Shown here: piece after piece, positions 34,197-47,157 of the stretch
Numbering within the stretch: position 1 is the first letter of the stretch
How the letters are laid out: each line of letters begins with the position of its first letter
From: Rhodamnia argentea
Lineage: Eukaryota; Streptophyta; Magnoliopsida; Myrtales; Myrtaceae
Direction of reading: 5' to 3'
Length of the DNA: 64,000 nt
Assembly (NCBI RefSeq): GCF_020921035.1
Contig: NC_063155.1
Location: forward strand, 29,443,294-29,507,293
The notes under the pieces: generated by a model
Database searches by the model: none
Told to the model about the DNA's origin: nothing
What the model saw: the letters and a program-made list of their open reading frames with translations, nothing else
Translations under genes and position numbers: made by a program

Positions 34197-37100
34197 ATGG
34201 CGCCAAAGCGAAAGAAGGAAGAAGAAACTCCTCCCTCCGATCCCAACGGCATATTCTCAGGGATGGTCGTTTTCTTGGTCGAGTCCGGAGTTCAGCCTCG
34301 CCGTTTGCAGGTCTCACTTCCTTCTTCTTCCACCGCCATAAATTCTTCAACTGTTACTGTTCATGTGATCCTGAGTCAATCAATCCCCCCCTCTCTCTCT
34401 CCCTCTCTCTCGCTGCCCTTTGGGTGTGTGGCTACAGATTTGGAAGCGGAAGCTCACTCAAATGGGGGCGAATGTAGTGGAGAAACCGTCCAAGGGGGTC
34501 ACTCACGTTCTCGCCGTCGACGCCGACAAGCTTCTGCGACAACTCGGCGAGCAACGGTTGGAGCGTTTCAAAGGGGTTCGTTCAATCTGTTTCGTTTTTA
34601 TCCCGGGCCCGCTTCACTTTTCGGCTTTGGTTTGGTTTGCAACTGAACAGAGACTTTGAAAGCTATTCAGGCGGGTCCGCCTTCTGTCGAATTCTCAAGA
34701 ATCTAGAATCAGAAAACAAGTTAAAAGGGGGTTTGCGTAATTACAGAAAGTGATGTCACTGATGTCAATGGGACATGTTCGAGCAATCAATTGGAATTTG
34801 CCATCGGCGCTTTGTGCCAAAGCTCCCAAAACATTGCTCATCTTGTTTTAGCACAACATTCAGGAGTAGCATTTCAATGGGTTGTGCTTGCTTGCTTCCT
34901 TTAGAAATGCTTGGAAGCACAAGGTTGAATTTTTCTTCGTCTTGGTCATTGTCCTTGACGTGCTATGCCCAAGAAGTCATATGCTACATTTTCGGAACCA
35001 GAATTTGGATGGTTATTCCTAATCAGGGGCGAAAGGATGTTAAATTTGACTTAATTTGCAGCAATTAGTGTTCTGCAAAATGATTTTTCGCCTGGAAGCA
35101 TTTTGACAAAAAGGATCCTGTATGAGATTGTGCTGATGTCGGGACATCGTAAGTAACATATTGTGTGGTCCAAATACCTTGAGTGGAAGGGTCGCTACAC
35201 CTGTAGTACTCACTCATCCTGACCAAGTACTTAAGTGAATGCCATCTTCTATATCCAGTGATTATCCATATAAACGCAAATGTCTAGGAAAGTACAGGGG
35301 CACAGTATGATAATTATCTTACTCAAAGAAAATAAATGTATGATGTCCTGTTTTAGCTCTCTGTTCCAATGGAATTGCAAATCCATTAGATCTCTCTTTT
35401 ATGGTACAAATGCTCTCTTCAGAAACGAAGAGATATAGCTGTTCCATCTGAACACAACGAGGATTGCAATTGGACAAATGGTTGGAAGTTGTATCTCATA
35501 TTGAAACACTTCAAATTATGCTGTCAAATAGAACTAAGCTAAAAATGCTGCTTCAAGCTCCTTCACAAACTAAGCTTCCCATGTTGCTAGCTTCCAAACT
35601 ATAGAAAATGGCAGGTACACGAATCACTTCACAAGATGCACATATCAGATGTTTGTACTTTTTAGATTGACTTGTTGCCCTTCTCTTCTGCAGAGAATTC
35701 TTCTTTACCAGTGGCTAGAGGAGAGTTTGAGATCAGATGTTTGTACTTTTTAGATTGACTTGTTGCCCTTCTCTTCTGCAGAGAATTCTTCTTTACCAGT
35801 GGCTAGAGGAGAGTTTGAGATCAGGTGAAAAGGTCTCTGAGGATATGTACGATCTGAAGTTAGACTTAGAAAAGGAGAAGACACCAGAGACACCTCCAGT
35901 TCCTAAACCAGCTGATGGAGGCGTAAGTAAAGGTGATGAATCATCACAAGGTGGAAGTATTAGGTGTCCTCCTCAGAAAAATGCTAAAGAGAATGACCTG
36001 TCTGAGGCGATAAGTAGCTCCAGCCTGTCTGATGACTCGAGCCACTCTTTGAGCTCTGGTAATACCAGCACAGGCCTCTCGGACATAACATGCAAGGATG
36101 TAAGTTCTAGAAGCCAATTATCCTAATGTGCTTATGCAACACTTCTCGCTCCTCGTTTTCATCTATCTTAAGTCGGTTCAAACAATGATAGAAAATGAGT
36201 TAAATCAGAATCATAATCATGAAGAAATTCTCTCTAATCCTTTTTAGAGCTGAATAATTCTTTTGTGGCAATATAAGGGTGGGTTGCAGCAGTCTTCTTT
36301 GATATACAGTCCACCTGATCTAAACAGGAATGTAACTGAGATTTTCGTGAAGCTCATCAATATATATAGAGGTGACATTCATCAACTTCCTCAGGTCTTT
36401 TCATCAGTAACGATCTTGAAGAACCTAATAACTCTGTTGGTTTATCCACAGCACTTGGTGATGATCGGAGATCTTTTAGCTATTACAAAGCTATATCTGT
36501 AATTGAGAAGTTGCCCTTCAAGATTGACAGCGGGGACCAGGTGAAAAACCTTCCTTCAATAGGGAAGGCGTTGCAAGAACATGTGAGTTGCCATTTTTAG
36601 CCTGAGAGACTATTTCGAACTCTTTTTTGGGTTTATTGGCGTAATTCATTGTGGTAGTTCAATTGGGAAAATCCAATGGATTGCTAGTCTTATTTGGTCA
36701 ATGAGTGCTAAGATGATATTTGCTTCCTTTTTTTGAAAATGTAGTGATTTTCTGGTTGTTGAATTTTGTAAACCATTGATGTAGCTGAAGTCAAAACTCT
36801 GCGTACCTCGTTAATGGTGAGGGGTTGTTATTTCGAGTATTTTGCTTGTTTCTAGAATAGTATCTTTAAAAGAGAGCAGGCACTGATAGTTCTAACTTGC
36901 AGATTCAGGAGATAGTGACTACTGGCAAGTTGTCTAAGTTGGAGCACTTTGAAACAGATGAAAAGGTACACGAAGAGTTTATCCAAAGGTTGACATTCAC
37001 ATTTAACTACACTTCCAGTGATATAGTACCACTCAATAAATCCTGGTGCTTGCATATTTGAGCAGTTTCCGTTCTTTGTTTCCAGTCGCGGGGTGCATCA

Positions 37101-40100
37101 ATGCAGAGACTGTATTGCAACATTTGCAGCAACCCAAAACTGTTTGACTAAATTTCTGTATTAAGATAATATCCCTTGGTTTCATAAAAATATGATTGGC
37201 ACATGAAGCTGAAGTACTGTGATGGTAAATACATGGATTTTGCTTTAAGTTTTTCTTATCTTGTTGTTTCCGTACTTATCTATTCCTTGCTCTTTCACAT
37301 CTATCATGCACATACATGTTCGCCAATGCTGGGTCTATTCCTTTTGAGATTATTCTGTGTCCACTTGAGAGAGCAAATGAAGTACATACGTAGTTAATTT
37401 CTTCTGTTTCATCTGATTCTAGGTGCGGACAATCAGTTTGTTTGGTGAAGTTTGGGGGATTGGTCCAACAACTGCACTGAAATTGTATGAAAAAGGATAC
37501 CGTACACTTGATGAGCTGAAGAAAGAGGAGTCATTAACTCATGCTCAGAGGCTAGGTCTGAAATACTTCGATGATATAAAGCAGAGAATTCCACGTGATG
37601 AGGTATTCTTCCTAAAAACTTTGCCAATCCCAGCACCTCCCGTTGAAAGAATGACTTGGGATGATAGGTGGGCATATATGAACTAACGTGAAAGTTGGAG
37701 TTCTATGAGCCCCTACAGGGACTAGGAAAGGAGAAAAACATGTAGAACATTGGATATTAAAGTTGGAACTTCTGGTTTTACTTTATATGCTACTCATTTT
37801 TCCCCAATTTCCTAGGCTCAAGAGATGGAACAACTTCTTCAGAAAGCAGGTGAAGATGTCTTGCCTGGGGTGAGCACAATAAATTTTACTGCTCGATTTT
37901 TGTATTTGAGGAATTAAATTTTTAATTGGATGCATATAAATTATTCTGAAATAGCCTCGGTATCCAACCTTAATGTGCTACTGCTTAAGCAGGACTTCTT
38001 TTCATATTTAGCGAGGAAGAATCACTTTCACCTGCAGAAATATAATACTGCTGAGAAGGTTTTGGTTCGGTGGGAAATTGGATCTCCTGGTGATGTTGAT
38101 ATCCTATCCATGGCCAGTGTCAAAATAATTTTTTTAAACTGCTAAACTCTGGGTTCTTTTCAGCTTGGCACAGATCTTTTCATCTTCATTTGTGGACTAC
38201 TCTGTATCAGAGTTTTAAACCTTCTTTGTAGGCCACAATTAATATATTCTTCTCTCGCCATGTTATACCTGTGTTCTTCATATGATTGGATTTAATAAAG
38301 CAAATGAACTGGTAAACAGTTTGACTATGTGGCAGATTGATTGATGTTGGAGGCATCCTACCAAGGTAGTTTAAGTACATTAAGATTTGATTTCTTACTA
38401 TCAATTCACAATTGAGAGACTAGCACGAGAATATATGCTCATTTAAGCGGAATGTAATGGGTGATGTGGTAAATGGAGTAGTTTGTTAGCCTTTTCCTCC
38501 TCCTTTTTATTCCAGAATTTTCCCTGTTGGTAAGGATTTAGGATCTTTTGTTTTTCTATTCTCAAATCTGTGCACGTGTGCCTTTAGATATATTTACGTC
38601 TTGGTACGTGCATACTTACGTATTAAAAGAAATTATTAAGTCATTCACATCAACAAGTTCATGTAATTTTTTACACCTTTCAGCATTTTACCACTTCTGT
38701 GAGCTATACATGTACTTATATGTACTCATATGAGATACTTGCCACGTTGCCAATTTGGTATGATTTGTGACACTGACACCTTTCAACCAAGTATGTGACT
38801 AGGATACATATTTAACATGTTTTGTTGACAAATATGCATGAATCCTATATGCTTTGCTTGGGAGGAGGGGGTGAGGCAAATTTGGAAGAGAATACATAAA
38901 AATTTAAAATTTTCAGCCTCTCCTTTCCTTAAAAAATTTGAAATTTTCCTCATTTTTTGTCCTGACTTTCATTCCCCCATTTTGTTCCATTTCCCAAACA
39001 TAGCATAAGTCTAATTCAACACCACCTGACTTCCACAGTACCTAATAGGTTACCCGACCAACCACATTATGAAAATGTTAGTCTTGTGCATATGATGACC
39101 CTTGCCTGTTTGTTAGTGCGATACTTCATATTTGATAGGTTCTTTTCATTGATAAATATAACTAACCCAATCTACCATAAAAATAAAATCTTAAGGTACA
39201 TATGATGTATAGTCAGTCATATGTCAATAGTGAATCTAATGTTGCTTTGCAATCAATTAATCAATAATTTCTTTTGACAGTAAGAATTGAATAAATCAAA
39301 GTTTAAACCAACCACATAAAGTTAGTCTATTACAGAAGAATAACAAAGGACACTTCAAATATATTTTGAACTTCAAAGGGCTGCTCAAGCGATGAGCATG
39401 TTAACCTTCATTGCTTAAGGCCCGAGTTCACATTGGGAGCATTCTCTTAGACTAGTTCCAGGAGCAAACACCTGTGTGTCTGGGATAATTACCAGCTGTG
39501 TGAGATGTGGGCAATGCCATGACCAATGGGGATTTTTGGCTGCTTGCATAGCCTTGGATTCCCTATTGTTAGCCTATAAATAGTGATAAAATTTATTTCA
39601 ACCAATTCAATCCTCTTACAGTTGCCTGCTTTTGGGACTAACTTATTTTACATTTCTAATAATGAGATTGCTTTTCGCTTACCCATGCAGCGCATGGGCA
39701 TTTTCTAGTTATATTAATATTTTATCTTCCATGCAGCATGTGTACTCGATTGCCGGTAACTTGTACATATTTTGTTTTGTGCCAAATCTAGTTGCACTGC
39801 TGTTTCCACTGGATGATGTCTTACCAGACATTTGTACTTGACAAAAGCTATAGGCAGAAAGTGATATTCTTATTTAACCTTGTGTATAATACTTTTAAGG
39901 TGGTTGTTTTGTGCGGAGGATCCTATAGACGTGGGAAACCTTCTTGTGGCGACTTGGATGTGGTAATTACTCATCCAGATGGAAAGAGGTATCAAATCCT
40001 AGGTCATTTGGGTTTGCTATGGAATTTGCATGTTTCCACATCTCAAGGAACCGAGAACTATTTCGTATCTGGTTGAACTTATTACAGATGGAGTGGTTAA

Positions 40101-42619
40101 AGAAAACATTCTCTTGATTTACTTTGGATCTTGTTGAACTAACGATAGTTAATAGTCGCTGAAACCTCAAAGCTTTCCCCTGCCTTTCTGTGACGGTGTA
40201 GAAAGAGCAGTCAAGGAAATTGTGTACTCGAGTGCTTTAAATAGAGCAGAACCTCACTCTGTTTCTCAAGAACCCAAATATACTAATCTTACAAGTCAAT
40301 CGACATATGTTTGTATTAGATTGTCGTTGCAAGTTGACAGAACCATCATCTTATTAGTTGGCTCATGATACAGATTGCTTGTATTTAGTCTGTCAACTGA
40401 TCGCAGTGAAGCAAGTATTTAGTCTGTCAACTGATCACAGTGATTGCTTCAAATTGGACTGTCAAGTTCGCTCTTTTGATTGTATTACTGTTGACATTGT
40501 AATTGTGCTTGCTGTTCTGTCATGCTCTGTGATAGGTATAATTCTGGCTTTGTTTCTGAAAGCTGATCTGTTTTTCTCTGTCTCCAGTCACAGAGGTTTT
40601 CTAAAGAAGTACGTGAAGCATTTGAAGGATTTGGGGTTTCTAAGAGAGGATTTGGTTTTTAGTACTGACAGTGAGGAGGTAAGTTTGTTCGAAAGTGTCC
40701 ACATGCTAGTTGGTGCTAGACCTCGCAGAAGTTAAGCTAATTGAAAGCTAATAATAGAATGCTGAATTCTGAGGTATATAATCAATGATAATTATAAGAA
40801 GTTAAGTTAGTTGGTCTCTTGTTTCAGTGATTTAAGTTGTATTCAAAATAAAAACAGTCTGTAGCACATAAAAGTGAAAAACAGTCTAAAATTGTGCCTT
40901 CTGCAACTGCATTTTGCATATAGTTAGTACCCTAACCAAATACAGTCTGAAGCATTTTTCATCTTTCGTTGAATTCCTGTAATAGGATTATGAAGACAAG
41001 GGACAAAGCCATTACTGCTTAGATATTGTCATTGTTAGGGAGAAAATTTTGATGATAACAAAAAATTAAGTGGAGGGAATGAACTTTCTTGGCCAAACTT
41101 TATGGTTATAAGTGATGCTTCCACATTTGTGATTTATTTCGTTGTCCTAGTGTATCGTCTATGTTTCATACTTGATGACATGTCTTCTGCACTGTCTGCT
41201 TTCATACTTTCGTATGGCGCAATTTCTTTTCTTCTTATAACAACATGCTCCTGATAGTCTTATTTAGCAATCTTGGCAGGGTACTGACTCAGGTGTTGAT
41301 ACATATTTTGGTCTTTGCACCTATCCAGGAAGAGAGCTGTGTCATCGAATAGATTTTAAGGTACTTGATTAATGTTGACCCTGATATTCATGTATCTCTT
41401 GAAGTCTGAGATAATTATCTAGAATAGGAGATCAAGAACATACGAGGCACTCAAGTTACTGCTCGGCCATGTTTAATGTACTGTCACATATGCGACTCAG
41501 TTGTTCCAAAGTGCCACTTTGTGAGGGATGAACGGATTGTCCGACATTTTATCTGGATCGAACCCTGCCTTCCTTTTCGTTTATAATCTTCTGTCGTCTG
41601 AAATTCTTCACTTCACCACGGCTTTAGGTTCAATCTGAGCTTGAATATCCTTTTGTTCGCTTATTTAGGTATATCCCCGGGATATATATGCATTTGGACT
41701 GATAGCTTGGACTGGGAATGATGTCTTAAACAGGAGGTATGTTCAGCAATTCAGGAAGATGCAACACTTGATCTCTGAGTTTTTGAAATCCATTACATGT
41801 GAAAGCTGAGAAAGGAACATCAGTTGAGCCGAGCTTTTGAGTCTTGTAAAGATGTCCCTATAGCTTATTGAAGAGCCGTTGAGACGATAGAGGTTTCTAC
41901 TATTGCCTGCATGACAGCAAGCACAAACTAGCTGGACTTGCATCTGAAGAGGAACATCTACTGTGCTCCTGGATTAATTTCAAACTCTTTAATAATTTTC
42001 TTTAAAGTGATCTCAACAGTGTTCGAACAATCAAGTAATTCAAGATTAGTGATCCATGGTTGACTGACCAATGTTTCTATAACTGTATCATCAATCAACT
42101 GGATTGGTGTCTGCACCCGGTTGAAACAGTAACCGTAAACCTCTGTTGATGATTACCAGGCAATTAAACTTGCCATCTAGAACAAGCACTAGAAGTTATA
42201 TCTCTGACAGCCGAAGCATCCCAAGGCATTGAAGCTGCTAGGATGATGTGATTAATAGAGAAATATGCCATTTTCTTTGGATAAACTGCACGCTCTTCAT
42301 TCCAGCCAGAATAAAGAAGCCTGCTATTTGATTCATATTTCTGGTGCAGGCTGAGGTTGCTGGCGAAATCTAAAGGATTTAGACTCGACGACACTGGGCT
42401 CTTTCCTGGAACTCATGATTCGGGCGGAAAACGGGTAGTGTCTAGTCTTTGTGGCCTCATATGGCGCTTCGCGATTGCTTTGATGGTTCCTTATGCACGA
42501 CATGCCTTTCTCTGTTGCAGGGTTCAAAGGGAAGCACAAGCATAAAACTGTATACAGAAAGGGAGGTTTTTGATTTCCTGGGTTTCCCGTGGCTGGAGCC
42601 TCATGAAAGAAACTTATAA
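34197..42619 (+). CDS. POLL: DNA polymerase lambda (family X), 14 exons
   Basis: The exons are 34197-34310, 34438-34575, 35782-36099, 36290-36371, 36452-36582, 36903-36965, 37423-37602, 37816-37869, 39900-39988, 40588-40678, 41280-41360, 41669-41736, 42350-42434 and 42521-42619. All have GT/AG borders and join in frame to 530 residues, close to the Arabidopsis protein. A BRCT domain spans about residues 17-105, followed by a Ser-rich linker (exon 3). A Pol-beta-like lyase domain has a helix-hairpin-helix (LPSIGKALQ), and the fingers carry WGIGPTTALKLYEKG. The nucleotidyl-transfer block GGSYRRGKPSCGDLDVV gives D378 and D380, with D445 in RIDFK. The C-terminus is GFPWLEPHERNL. The enzyme fills short gaps in nuclear base-excision repair and end joining. 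An 88-bp tandem duplication doubles the exon-3 acceptor. AATAAA follows at 42796. Confidence 0.96.
35644..35824 (+). repeat. 88-bp perfect tandem duplication spanning the intron 2/exon 3 border of POLL
   Basis: Copy 1 is 35644-35731 and copy 2 is 35732-35819, with the first five bases of a third copy at 35820-35824. Each copy contains the pyrimidine tract, the CAG acceptor and the first 38 bases of exon 3. Using the upstream acceptor (exon from 35694) leads to an in-frame TAG after 19 codons, within copy 2's intronic part. Only the downstream acceptor (exon from 35782) gives the full protein. Confidence 0.95.
38848..39006. repeat. Small MITE-like fold-back element in POLL intron 8
   Basis: The left end TATGCTTTGCTTGGGAGG is matched by the reverse complement of the right end (TATGCTATGTTTGGGAAATGG). 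AT-rich inner arms (AAATTTAAAATTTTCAG against AAAAATTTGAAATTTTCC) extend the pairing. The length is about 160 bp. It lies in the longest intron (37870-39899). Confidence 0.45.
40381..40448 (+). repeat. 34-bp tandem duplication in POLL intron 9
   Basis: GTATTTAGTCTGTCAACTGA occurs at 40381 and again at 40415. The two 34-bp units differ at a few positions. Intronic, with no effect on coding. Confidence 0.85.
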
Positions 42620-44217
42620 GGCAGATGGTTGTTCTTCAGCTGTACATTTGTAGGACGCCGAGGGTAAAATGATGGAGAGGGCGAGATGTAAATAGAAGGA
42701 TTGACATGAAAACTTTGCTCAGTTGTCCAGCAAAAGGCTTTACTGCATTTCATGTCAATCCGAATTTTCCCTGATTTTGTTGATCTCAATTCGTAAATAA
42801 AAGTTTTGGATGGATTGGAGTGAAAACATAATTTCTCTTGTGTCTTCCATTTCGATTCCAACTTGGACCGGAGGGAGTCGTGTTTTCCTTGGAGCTTGAA
42901 AATGCTGCTTTGTCAGAATGTTAATCGTGCTGCTAGAGTTCTCTTCAACTTGATAACTTGGATGTTACTTTATCAAGGAGTGGAGGAGTAAATTAATGGA
43001 CTCTTTATATATACGTAGTTTTTTTTTTTATAGAGTAAATACTCAATTTCTTTTTTGTTAAACGTTTTATTGGTGAGGCTCTTTTTCCTTTTTATTTAAG
43101 TTTTATTTATTATTTTCTTGAAATATCTTATTCAGTTTTATTAAAGTAGCTACATATATCAAATTTTCACGAATTTTTATTGCTTAATACCATTAGTGAT
43201 ATTTATGTTTTCTACTACTAGTATTTCAGTTAATTTAGGTCTCTCCTACTTGTAATTTTTTTTACAGCAATTAAGAGTAAAAAAGCTTCTAAAATGAGAT
43301 GAAAACATACTTTTATTCAGTTAGTTAGCAGGTTTGTGCAGTAGTTGACAGTTCAGGGGCAAACTTCTGTCACCTTAAAGTTGAGAGGAGTTTTGTATAT
43401 TGTCAAGGAAACATTTCAAATAAGTGCCTTTAAGTTTAAGTTGCTCATAGTGAATTTTATCTTAAATAATGACATAAAATAGTTAATTTAGTTTCGAATG
43501 GGAGCATAAAGTAGCTAAGAGTTAGTTCCAAATAAGGATTTGAAGTAAGGCCGTTTCCTCAAAAATGGATTATTGTGTCCAATACGAGTTTGAAGTATCC
43601 AAATTAAAAGAGTCCTTTGACGGTCCTCTGAGGGTAGTTGTCATTTGTAATATCGTTGATGAAGAATTTTTTTGTGTTTTGACCGTGCCCTTCATTTTTA
43701 GCATCATGATGTTGGCGTCGATATATAAGCACCTAAGTCATACATGCAGGCCGGCCAGTGAAGATATGACTTGCCGCTGAGGTCGGATCCTTATTTGAGA
43801 CTAAAGCTCCGTATTTTTTTTCACGAAAAAAAAAATAAATTGAAAAAAAAATATAAAAAGTGATGGCTTATATCGCTTAAAAAATGAATGAACAAGAAGA
43901 CGAGAACATGTTTGGATATAAGTTTTTCTCGATGATAAAATATTTTTTTATTGATTAGCTGTTGTAAGCGATTATTTTTAAAAAAGTATTTATGGCTTAA
44001 AAAGACTATGTTGCTACCTTAAGTTTACTTGGGACAATGTCCATCCTGAACCCATCTTGTCGGAACGGGACAATTACCAATACGTTACCATTGGGACAAA
44101 TTGGAGTTAACCCGATCTAGTAAGTGACACAGCCGATTTCTCGCGGGTTTAGCTAAAACCCTGCGGTCTTTTGTTTCTCAGATGGATAGGACCCGGAAGA
44201 GAGAAGAAACGTAGAAG
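42620..44217. other. 3' flank of POLL and upstream region of PRIN2
   Basis: POLL 3' UTR with AATAAA at 42796-42801, then AT-rich DNA with poly(T) runs near 43020 and 43815. Just upstream of the next ATG, AAAACCCTG (around 44152) resembles a telo-box, a motif frequent in promoters of plant housekeeping genes. Nothing else was recognised. Confidence 0.5.
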
Positions 44218-46390
44218 ATGATGCTCTGGACCGTCTCTCCTCCGCCATTATCGCAATTCCCATTCTCCTCCTCTTCCTCAACACTTCACTCTTCTCTTCC
44301 TCCTCTTTCCTCTTCTTCTTCTTCTTCTTCTTCTTCTAAAGTGTTCTCTTCGACTTCATCATACGCACGCTCGACGAGCGTTTTCAGACCCCGAAGCTCG
44401 CCTTCCCTCAATCTCCTCCCATCTAAGCGTCGTCACGGAAACCGTATCTGCAGAGCCGCCGAGTACAAATTCCCCGACCCCATTCCCGAGTTCGCCGATG
44501 CCGTGAGTTCCGCTCCGCTTTGGCCCTTTTCGACTTCTTCTTCCTTCGAAATTTTGAATTTTTATGTTTAGAGTGCTTAAGGCCGGGTTGTGTTGTGTGA
44601 CGTGGATTTCTCAGGAGACGGAGAGATTCAGGAGCCACCTGCTAACGAAGCTCTCGAAAAAGGATTTGTTCGGTGATTCCATTGACGAAGTGGTGGGGAT
44701 CTGCACCGAGGTCAGCTAACTCCTGCTTGTTATCTTCTGAAGCTCCTAATCTCTTGGAGTAGAGTCGTATGATTTCTCTCTTGAGTTTTCTCTTTTTGAG
44801 TTCATGGGAACTTTCAGCTTGATAGTGGTATTGAACAAGGATTGTCCTGCTTTTTTATGCACTTTATTTATTGTTCTTGCTCTGCCAATTATCTTTACGC
44901 GTTCTGAGGAAGAAGAATGTTTCCTTCTGGTCTGGGTCAATTAAATTGTGCTGGTGACTGTTGTTATGTCTGAATTTGTCAATGTTTATACTGATATAAG
45001 TTACTTTCTCTATGGTAACCAATGTACTCTGTTGGGCAAGATAATATATTTGCTGAGGTTAATTGTTACTTGAATGGCTTGTTGTCTAGTGCATAAGTTT
45101 CTACTGTATTGGCACCGTACAGAGATACAGTCTCATAGATTAAGCGCTTCATTTGCGTCTTTCCCTGTGGCACAGAGGCAACCACTTTATTTGACATTGA
45201 TCCCTCAAATTCGGGGATCAAACCTCATGGGCAATTTACATGAACTTGTAGCTAGAATCACAACCTTTGATAGCACAGCTCATTCGCACTCGTGATTCCA
45301 CGTTCAGTTCGTATGGTCGCAAATTGTACTTTGACAAATTATCTCTAGGTTGCAGTGTAGAATGCGATTCGCTCCCTCTTGGATTATTGTTGCTTCTTAA
45401 GGATTGTCCGTATTGAGGAAAGTTATCATCTTCTGTGTGTTGCCTTACCTCCAAAGGAAAAAAAAAGTATCTTTGTGCCGTTCTGGCACTGTTGACAAGA
45501 TTTTCTTTGAATGACTTGCTCTAGTGAAAAGTAGAGCTTCCTCTCTCTTTGCTACTTTATATTTAGTTTCTTTCTTTATAACATGTCTCTGAAAGATAAA
45601 AGCTTTTAATGGCTTAATCTATGGGAATGAATTGCCGCTTAAATCATTTCATTGGACATTTTAAAGGAGAAGAACAAGATGTCTTTCTGTTTTTTAATTA
45701 ATTCAAAGAATCTCATTTCCTGATAGATGGATGCACATAGGAATTCTAACTGGACTATTATCTACAAAATTTGATAAGGTCCAATTTCCAGCATACATGA
45801 ATTGGTAGATATCTAAACTCCCTGTTATACTGGTTTGCCCTTCATGTATCATGGTGAGATTTCCTCGTGGATTTTCGTTTCTTACATAGCCATGCTTGTT
45901 TTTTGATAGCTAATGAACTTTTTGAGATACAAATTATCTGGACCCATGTTGATATTTCCTTGTGGATTTTCATTTCTTGCATAGCCCATGTGTTTTTCGG
46001 AAGCTATATTTGCATCAGAATAAACTTTTTGAGATAAAACTTATCTGGCATGTGTCCAGAATAGTCCATGTAAATCAAACTCTAAATGATTGTGTGCACA
46101 GTAAAAATCTCTTATGTATCGTGCCATTGTTGGTATATTTATTCATAGGTGCATCAATGCCAACAACTCACGCGAGATGTGATTTTTTTCTGTAGATATT
46201 CAGTACATTCTTACATTCGGAATATGGGGGACCGGGGACTTTGTTGGTCATCCCTTTCATCGACATGGCTGATACCATAAACGAACGAGGGCTCCCTGGA
46301 GGACCACAAGCTGCTCGCACAGCAGTCAAATGGGCTCAACGTCATGTTGACAAGGACTGGAAAGAATGGAATGGTGAGGATAGCAGTTGA
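44218..46390 (+). CDS. PRIN2: Plastid transcription regulator PRIN2 (three exons)
   Basis: The exons are 44218-44502, 44615-44710 and 46196-46390, all joined at phase 0, giving 191 residues. The N-terminus is a Ser-rich plastid transit peptide; part of it (residues 31-40, all Ser) is encoded by a TCT/TTC microsatellite. The mature part holds the family blocks KFPDPIPEFADAE, KLSKKDLFGDSIDEVVGICTE, EYGGPGTLLVIPFIDMADT and HVDKDWKEW. PRIN2 acts in chloroplast nucleoids, promoting transcription by the plastid-encoded RNA polymerase in response to redox state. In Arabidopsis two cysteines (C68 and C115, from memory) form a redox-sensitive disulfide dimer. The two mature-part cysteines here, C78 and C125, have the same 47-residue spacing. 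A second ATG follows directly at 44221. Confidence 0.93.
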
Positions 46391-47157
46391 AAGGGGGTTG
46401 CCGGACTCGTACTTAAAAAACAAATTAGGAAGCTTTACCCAGGAGTGTTGTAGTATTTAGTAACGGCCTTTTCATGTTTCGCTAGTATCTGTTGTTTCTT
46501 CTGAGAGCAATTTTTTGTAGTGAGAGATGTTATAGAAATTGAGCGAGCCTCGAAGTTTAGGCTGGCCAAGCAGTGGTGCAGCTAGTTTGTGTCTCAGCTG
46601 TTCTTGAGATTGAGATGTAAGAGAACATCCAGCAAAATCAGAGATTTACTCGATTCCTCCTCCATTCTTAACTGCGGCAGCTCCCTTTTCCGCTCTTCAA
46701 TTTCATGTCCATCGTTCGAGTAACTTTCTATAAATTGTGGGACAGTATATAGTCTAAGGTTCATGGGACAGTAGATAGTTTCATACACACGATCGAAACA
46801 TGTAAGAAAGAAACGGCCCGTAATCCTGTACGAAAGATGCACTGATCAGGTAACCTTCACAAAGAGGGGAAAAGGGTGCAACCACCTTTTGAGGTCGCTC
46901 TAAAAGTTTGGCTCAAAAATTAACTACTACAAGGAGATGATGGATGAACATATATGATATAATATTGAAATTCACCGATGCTACTTGTACTGTACATGAC
47001 TCCTACAAGAGAAAAATTGAAGTCCAACTTCGTGAGTTGCAATGTCATGTTCTTTCATCCAAAATCTCAATAGAGAGGGAGAGAGAGAACTAGATGAGGG
47101 AAACCATTTACAAGTGCGAACTTGCATAAGACCTAAATGCCAGGCAAGAAAAAGTAT
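46391..47157. other. Gap between the convergent PRIN2 and DCC genes
   Basis: The 767 bp between the two stop codons presumably hold both 3' UTRs. No open frame of note was seen. Confidence 0.6.
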
